Shown piece after piece: positions 59,332 through 64,000 of a DNA stretch of 64,000 bases; the stretch's first letter is position 1; every line of letters starts with the position of its first letter. The notes below the pieces were generated by a model, which worked only from the letters and a program-made list of their open reading frames with translations, was not told where the DNA came from and did no database searches. The position numbers and the translations under genes are program-made. The stretch is from Bacteroidota bacterium (GTDB lineage: Bacteria > Bacteroidota > Bacteroidia > Chitinophagales > Saprospiraceae). The stretch spans positions 1-64,000 of the forward strand of contig JAAEZH010000005.1 in NCBI GenBank assembly GCA_018222965.1, in the 5' to 3' direction.

Positions 59332-61080
59332 ATGCTTTTTAGGTTATTCGCTTTCTTTTGTTGCAGTTTGCTCTGCCTGGTCCCCATCCAGGCCCAGCTA
59401 AATAGTCTGCAGACTTTTGAAGTGGAGACCTGGTATGACAACCACCTGGCGGTTACCAACGATCACGAGCTTTTCCTCGCCTCCGAAATGAAGTATCCTC
59501 AAAGCAACTTCAAACGAGGCGTTTACTTAATAAAAATCGACAGCTGCAATCAGATCGTTTGGAAAAAGATTCTTCAAAAATCCGATTTCGCCCTTAATGT
59601 ACACGACATTCAAATCATGGAAAACGGGGATCTCCTATTGATGGGTATTACCGATTTTAAGGAGGTGTTTTTAATCCGGCTTACGCCGAATGGGCAGGAA
59701 GTCTTTGCACGCCGATATTCCTATTCAAATCACGATTTCAACTATACCCTCGACACCCGCAACAACCAGATCATGATTTTTGGCAACAACTTGTTTGCCG
59801 ACGGAACTACCCAAAATTACATCATGCTTTTGGACGAAAACGGCAACATTATTTGGAACCGGAATTTCCTCACTGCAGTGCAAAGCGGAGAAGCACTCTT
59901 CTGCTCGGATGGCGGATTCCTTTGTCACTCCGGAAACGTATTTTATAAAACAGATGCAGCTGGAAACCTGGACTGGGCCCGATTGTATCCTTTTATCGAC
60001 CCTTATATCGGAGCCTGCTCCAATATCATCGAAGGGGATTTTCAATCTTACTACTTCTCTTTTTATGAGGATAATGTTCAGCGACTTGTAAAAATCAACT
60101 CCGCCGGACAAGTTTCCTGGATTGGAGAAGGTACCCGTTCCCACGGAACCCCGGGAGACATCCTCCTGTTACCGAATGGAATTCTTTGGGCGAATACACA
60201 ATTAAATGAAGATGGATTTTCACGACCTGTTTTTGCGCTTTATAGCGAAAGTGGTTCCATTCTCAAACAATGGGCATTGGAGCTGGATGCCCCTGGCTAT
60301 GTTGACTTTGTAGAAACCCTGTTCTTTAATGATGATAAAACAATAGCGGCTTTTGCCACTATTGCCGGAGACAATTTTAAAGACCTCTACTTTCGAACCT
60401 CGCTTACAGACGGCATTTGTGGCCTACATGAAATCAATGAAGTTTACGCTCCCCTAAATACCACAGCCTCCACCACTGTAAACTTCACCCCAATCGCTGC
60501 GGGCTTTGTGATGAGCCCGATTTTAGGACTGGACATCCGAGAGTTGAGCTTTGAGATCAACGATCTTTGTCTGGACATCAATCAGCCGGTGACTTACGAG
60601 ATCGACACCCTCTTGCTTTGTGGAGAGGATTACTCTTTTGAATCCCCTTCGCCCCAATTGAGCCACATCTGGTCTGACGGATATACCGGCATAAACCGGG
60701 AAATATCCCAACCGGGCATTTACGAAGTGGAGATCAATGACTGTTCGACAGGTTTTGCTTACATACTCAACATCGATAAAGAGCCCTGCCTTTGCGACAT
60801 CCAATTTCCAAGTGCTTTTTCTCCAAACGGGGATGGCCTCAATGATACATTCGAACCAGTAAGCGATTGTGGATTTCTCGAATTTGAAGTGACTATTTAT
60901 TCGCGATGGGGAGATCGAATCTATCATTCTACGGATTCCGATCAGGGGTGGAATGGATTCCTGGAAAACAAAGCCGTACCCGAGGACACTTACGTTTATG
61001 TGTGTAAATATCGTGCAGACAATGGCATAGGAACTGCCAGGCTGCAAACACTAAGCGGAGAAGTTCTGATCCTGCGTTAG
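59332..61080 (+). CDS. Secreted protein with T9SS type B (gliding-motility-associated) C-terminal domain
   Basis: The 582-residue product has a signal peptide (FAFFCCSLLCLVPIQAQ). A beta-propeller-like body follows, with repeated phrases such as GDLLLMGITD and the ENGNIIWNRNF type. The last 90 residues are a type B sorting domain: FPSAFSPNGDGLNDTF, IYSRWGDRIYHSTD and WNGFLENKAVPEDTYVYVCKYR. Type B cargo often remains surface-attached or released by T9SS. The cognate SprF/PorP is not nearby. The TAG stop lies 13 bp before the convergent GGGP-synthase-like gene's stop. Confidence 0.9.
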   Translation: MLFRLFAFFCCSLLCLVPIQAQLNSLQTFEVETWYDNHLAVTNDHELFLASEMKYPQSNFKRGVYLIKIDSCNQIVWKKILQKSDFALNVHDIQIMENGDLLLMGITDFKEVFLIRLTPNGQEVFARRYSYSNHDFNYTLDTRNNQIMIFGNNLFADGTTQNYIMLLDENGNIIWNRNFLTAVQSGEALFCSDGGFLCHSGNVFYKTDAAGNLDWARLYPFIDPYIGACSNIIEGDFQSYYFSFYEDNVQRLVKINSAGQVSWIGEGTRSHGTPGDILLLPNGILWANTQLNEDGFSRPVFALYSESGSILKQWALELDAPGYVDFVETLFFNDDKTIAAFATIAGDNFKDLYFRTSLTDGICGLHEINEVYAPLNTTASTTVNFTPIAAGFVMSPILGLDIRELSFEINDLCLDINQPVTYEIDTLLLCGEDYSFESPSPQLSHIWSDGYTGINREISQPGIYEVEINDCSTGFAYILNIDKEPCLCDIQFPSAFSPNGDGLNDTFEPVSDCGFLEFEVTIYSRWGDRIYHSTDSDQGWNGFLENKAVPEDTYVYVCKYRADNGIGTARLQTLSGEVLILR

Positions 61081-61092
61081 CGCAAAGAGAAA

Positions 61093-61836
61093 TCATTCGC
61101 GTAAAGCGGCAAGCATATCCGGTAAAATCTCCGGATCCTTTTCTATGGCATCTCCCACCACGATCAGATCAGCCCCTGCATCTACATTTGCTTTCACTTT
61201 TTCGGGGGTTTTGATACCCCCCCCTACAATCAGTGGCACAGATATTGCTCCGGAAACCGACTCGATCATGGAGGTTGATACTGGCTCCAAAGCACCGCTT
61301 CCTGCATCCATAAATATTAGGCGTAAGCCAAGCAATTCTCCGGCAATGGCTGTACAAACAGCAATATCATCTTTCTGGGCCGGAATCGGATTGGTATTAC
61401 TCATATAACTTACCGTGGTTGGTCTCCCACCATCAATGAGCATGTAGCCGGTGGGCAAAATCTGCAACGGACTTAACTTAAGATAAGGGGCAGCGATCAC
61501 GTGATTGCCAATCAGCAACTCTGCATTTCGGCCCGAAATCAGCGAAAGAAAAAGGACAGCATCTGCCCGATAACTCAGCTGAAAAGAATTGCCCGGGAAA
61601 AGGATCATCGGAATGTGGCAGCGCTCCCGGATGGATTCCAGACAGCTGTCCAGCATGTTATTTACGATCAGGCTTCCGCCAATAAAAAAGTAATCGACCC
61701 CGTGCTCGGCAGCCAGATCAAGAACCCGATCCATATTGCCCAGGCGCACTTTATCCGGGTCGATAAGCACGGCAAATTTCTTTTGCCCTTTCGATTTGGC
61801 CTCGGTAAGTTCCGTATAAATGCTTGATGGCACCAT
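61093..61836 (-). CDS. Geranylgeranylglyceryl phosphate synthase-like protein (PcrB/GGGPS family)
   Basis: The first ATG is at 61836 (MVPSSIYTELTEAKSKG), giving 247 residues; an upstream in-frame TTG is less likely. The TIM-barrel family signatures are FAVLIDPDKV, FFIGGSLIV, MLIDGGRPTTVSYMSNT and the phosphate-binding PLIVGGGIKTPEKV. GGGPS links a polyprenyl chain to glycerol-1-phosphate, the first step of archaeal ether lipids, and Bacteroidota carry their own group. The product and chain length are unknown here. It diverges from aspS. Confidence 0.88.
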   Translation of the reverse strand: MVPSSIYTELTEAKSKGQKKFAVLIDPDKVRLGNMDRVLDLAAEHGVDYFFIGGSLIVNNMLDSCLESIRERCHIPMILFPGNSFQLSYRADAVLFLSLISGRNAELLIGNHVIAAPYLKLSPLQILPTGYMLIDGGRPTTVSYMSNTNPIPAQKDDIAVCTAIAGELLGLRLIFMDAGSGALEPVSTSMIESVSGAISVPLIVGGGIKTPEKVKANVDAGADLIVVGDAIEKDPEILPDMLAALRE

Positions 61837-61973
61837 AAGAATGGGATTGAACCCGTTAATTTCCAAACTAAGCCTTATTTTTGTGCCTTCATTTGGATGC
61901 CGGGGACTCTTCTGGCACTAAGATAGAATAATTAGAAAGACGCCGGATTTATTCCGGCAAAACAGAAACAGAT

Positions 61974-63755
61974 ATGTATCGCACGCACAATTGCGGAGAA
62001 TTGCGTCTGGAGCACGCCGGACAGGAAGTTACACTCAGTGGCTGGGTTCAGATCAGCCGGGACTTTGGTGGATTGAAGTTTGTCGACCTTCGGGATCGTT
62101 ATGGCATCACTCAGCTGGTTTTCGATATGGAAGACAATGCCGATCTCGCTCAACAAGCCCGCCAACTCGGACGTGAATTTGTTATCCGCGCCACCGGCAA
62201 AGTGCGTGAGCGTACCAATAAAAACCCCAACCGGGCAACCGGCGATGTGGAAATCGAGGTTACGGAGCTTACCATCCTCAATGCCTCCAAAGTTCCTCCC
62301 TTTACAATCGAAGACGAAACAGATGGAGGCGATGACTTGCGGATGAAGTACCGTTATTTAGACTTGCGTCGAAATCCGGTACAGCAAAACATCATTTTCC
62401 GCTCCAAAGTGGCCATTGAAAGCCGCAAATATCTGGCTGAGCAAGGCTTCCTCGAAATCGAAACCCCATTCCTCATCAAAAGTACTCCCGAAGGGGCGCG
62501 GGACTTTGTGGTACCCAGCCGGATGAATCCAGGTCAGTTTTATGCCTTGCCTCAGTCTCCACAGACTTTCAAGCAGATCCTGATGGTGGCAGGCATGGAT
62601 AAGTATTTCCAAATTGTGAAGTGCTTCCGCGATGAAGATTTGCGGGCCGATCGCCAGCCGGAGTTTACCCAGATTGACTGCGAGATGGCTTTTGTAACAC
62701 AGGAGGACATCCTCAACACTTTTGAGGGGCTGACCAAACATGTCTTTAAAGCAGCTTTGGATGTGGAGTTGCCCGACTTTCCGCGCATGTCTTACGATGA
62801 AGCCATCCAGCGTTTCGGTTCCGACAAACCCGACCTCCGCTTCGGAATGGAGTTTTTCGAGCTCAATGATGTGGCTCAGGGTAAAGGATTTGGCGTTTTC
62901 GACAGTGCGGAACTCGTAGTGGGAATCTGTGCCGAAGGACAGGCTGATGCCTACTCCAACAAAGACATCAAGAAACTGACTGAGTGGATGCAACGTCCGC
63001 AGATCGGTGCCAAAGGCCTCGTTTATGTGAAGTTTCAGGAAGACGGGAGCATCAAATCTTCGGTAGGTAAGTTTTTCTCAGATGAAGACCTACAGGCCTG
63101 GGGCGAGAAATTCGGAGCAAAGAAAGGCGACATGTTGTTGATCCTTTCCGGCGAGACCGACAAAACCCGTAAGCAACTCAACGAGCTGCGTTTGGAGATG
63201 GGGCGCCGCATGGACCTGATGAAGCCAGGCGTTTACAAGCCGCTTTGGGTGGTAGACTTCCCGCTTTTGGAATGGGATGAAGATAGCGAGCGTTTCCACG
63301 CAATGCACCACCCATTTACCTCTCCGAAAAAAGAGGATGTAGCTCGTATGCTTGACGGCGATCACGAGACGATGAAGAGTCTTCGCGCCGATGCATATGA
63401 CCTCGTTATCAATGGAGCAGAAATTGGAGGTGGCTCTATTCGTATCCACGATCGGGCATTGCAAGCCAAAAACTTTCAGCTGCTTGGCTTTACGCCAGAG
63501 GAAGCGGAATATCAGTTTGGCTTCCTGATGGGTGCCTTCGAATATGGTGCTCCGCCACACGGTGGAATAGCTTTCGGTTTTGACCGCCTTTGTGCGATCA
63601 TGAGTGGCCAGCAGTCCATCCGTGATTTCATTGCATTCCCGAAAAACAATCAGGGACGCGATGTAATGATCGAAGCACCATCACTGATTGATGATACACA
63701 ATTGGATGAGCTAAACTTGAAGCTAACTATTGATCCAACCAGGGATAAAGAGTAA
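61974..63755 (+). CDS. aspS: Aspartate--tRNA ligase
   Basis: The 593-residue class II synthetase charges tRNA-Asp. It has the N-terminal OB anticodon-binding domain ([22 protein letters not shown]). Motif 2 follows ([21 protein letters not shown]), with the bacterial GAD insertion at about 280-420. Motif 3 is [11 protein letters not shown] near the C-terminus. The length is typical of the bacterial type. A terminator pair follows the stop codon. Confidence 0.97.
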   Translation: MYRTHNCGELRLEHAGQEVTLSGWVQISRDFGGLKFVDLRDRYGITQLVFDMEDNADLAQQARQLGREFVIRATGKVRERTNKNPNRATGDVEIEVTELTILNASKVPPFTIEDETDGGDDLRMKYRYLDLRRNPVQQNIIFRSKVAIESRKYLAEQGFLEIETPFLIKSTPEGARDFVVPSRMNPGQFYALPQSPQTFKQILMVAGMDKYFQIVKCFRDEDLRADRQPEFTQIDCEMAFVTQEDILNTFEGLTKHVFKAALDVELPDFPRMSYDEAIQRFGSDKPDLRFGMEFFELNDVAQGKGFGVFDSAELVVGICAEGQADAYSNKDIKKLTEWMQRPQIGAKGLVYVKFQEDGSIKSSVGKFFSDEDLQAWGEKFGAKKGDMLLILSGETDKTRKQLNELRLEMGRRMDLMKPGVYKPLWVVDFPLLEWDEDSERFHAMHHPFTSPKKEDVARMLDGDHETMKSLRADAYDLVINGAEIGGGSIRIHDRALQAKNFQLLGFTPEEAEYQFGFLMGAFEYGAPPHGGIAFGFDRLCAIMSGQQSIRDFIAFPKNNQGRDVMIEAPSLIDDTQLDELNLKLTIDPTRDKE

Positions 63756-63760
63756 AAGAA

Positions 63761-63788
63761 TGCCCGGCCTGAAAAACAGTGCCGGGCA
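63761..63788. repeat. Perfect 8-bp inverted repeat after aspS
   Basis: TGCCCGGC and GCCGGGCA pair around a 12-nt loop five bases after the aspS stop. There is no T-run, so it may be a 3' stabilising hairpin rather than a terminator. Confidence 0.75.
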
Positions 63789-63814
63789 AAACAATTGCAA
63801 TACGAAGCACTTAG

Positions 63815-63850
63815 AAGCTGATCAATCCAATTTGATCAGCTTTTTTATTT
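63815..63850 (+). terminator. Terminator of aspS overlapping the stop of the next gene
   Basis: AAGCTGATCA (63815-63824) and TGATCAGCTT (63833-63842) form a perfect 10-bp stem followed by TTTTATTT. The stem also contains the stop codon of the leftward T9SS gene. Confidence 0.88.
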
Positions 63851-64000
63851 GGCTTTCGCCGAAAGGCTTTCTGTGATAGACTCGGATCAAATACATTCCT
63901 TCAACCAGACCACTTAGGTCAATTTGATCCGTATCGCCATTCGCGGAAGCGACAAGACCACCCCGGGCATCCAGTAATTCCCACTGGTAATTAGAAGGCA
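63822..64000 (-). CDS. 3' end of a T9SS type A secreted protein (partial)
   Basis: The minus-strand frame entering from the right reads NYQWELLDARGG, then SGLVEGMYLIRVYHRK and ends SQIKKLIKLD before TGA. This is the end of a T9SS type A sorting domain. A full-length palindrome (63855-63863) lies in frame and encodes KPFGES within the last strand region. The start lies outside the window. The stop codon falls in the aspS terminator stem, so the convergent genes share these bases. Confidence 0.8.
   Translation of the reverse strand, partial: PSNYQWELLDARGGLVASANGDTDQIDLSGLVEGMYLIRVYHRKPFGESQIKKLIKLD

Noticed and set aside
1..64000. tRNA or rRNA genes
   Set aside because: No cloverleaf with a TTCGA-type T-arm and CCA-like end, and no rRNA core sequence, was found in the spacers. 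A tRNA scan would settle short cases.

Overview
The window reads as chromosomal DNA of a marine-type Bacteroidota, most like the Saprospiria (Lewinella and relatives). The reasons are several proteins ending in type IX secretion (T9SS) sorting domains (15.0, 36.8, 51.3, 59.3 and 63.8 kb), a large secreted protein of repeated Ig/HYR-like modules, a DUF5606 protein, a fused alpha/beta 2-oxoacid dehydrogenase E1, a PcrB/GGGP-synthase-like gene and promoters of the TAnnTTTG type. No rRNA, tRNA, CRISPR array, phage or classical transposase was seen.

Layout: 0-5 kb holds a membrane protein, an ALDH7-type aldehyde dehydrogenase, a dienelactone-hydrolase lipoprotein and PhoH. A 0.9 kb spacer with a duplicated 196-bp repeat follows. 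5.7-8.5 kb is a tight overlapping operon (SAM hydrolase, ABM-domain protein, cyclase, AroB). 8.5-20 kb carries housekeeping genes (fused E1, PBP1a, DapD, LigA) with a TPR lipoprotein and a T9SS cargo protein. 20-26 kb has the large secreted modular protein, an aldo/keto reductase, LysE and YjbQ. 26.9-31.3 kb is an island of redox genes (NmrA-like, DUF4437, LLM, SDR, HxlR regulator) bounded by perfect 87-bp direct repeats. 32-43 kb has a SPOR protein, a glutamate-cysteine-ligase-like/CBS fusion, a T9SS protein with a duplicated 3' end, a MuiA-like protein with an inserted domain, and RsgA.

44.0-46.7 kb is the most interesting coding locus. A 69-aa lipoprotein-like peptide ending in NCPACGLG lies 4 bp upstream of a DUF692/MNIO enzyme, followed by YwbE, an HMA-MauE membrane fusion and a small membrane protein. 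This looks like an MNIO-type RiPP locus, possibly connected with metal handling.

50.2-52.5 kb holds three arrays of short hairpins. The stems change in a compensatory way while loop and linker stay nearly constant. Two 105-bp head repeats bracket a gene for an S23-like four-helix-bundle protein. This looks like an undescribed structured repeat family. 52.5-64 kb contains lipoproteins, a Ser-less alpha/beta hydrolase, a MarR-S41 peptidase pair sharing an operator, a T9SS type B protein, a GGGP-synthase-like gene, AspS and the 3' end of another T9SS protein.

Across the whole window the palindromic nonamer TTCGSCGAA (usually within GGCTTTCGCCGAAAGGC) occurs 15 times by eye, inside and outside genes, against roughly 0.5 expected by chance.
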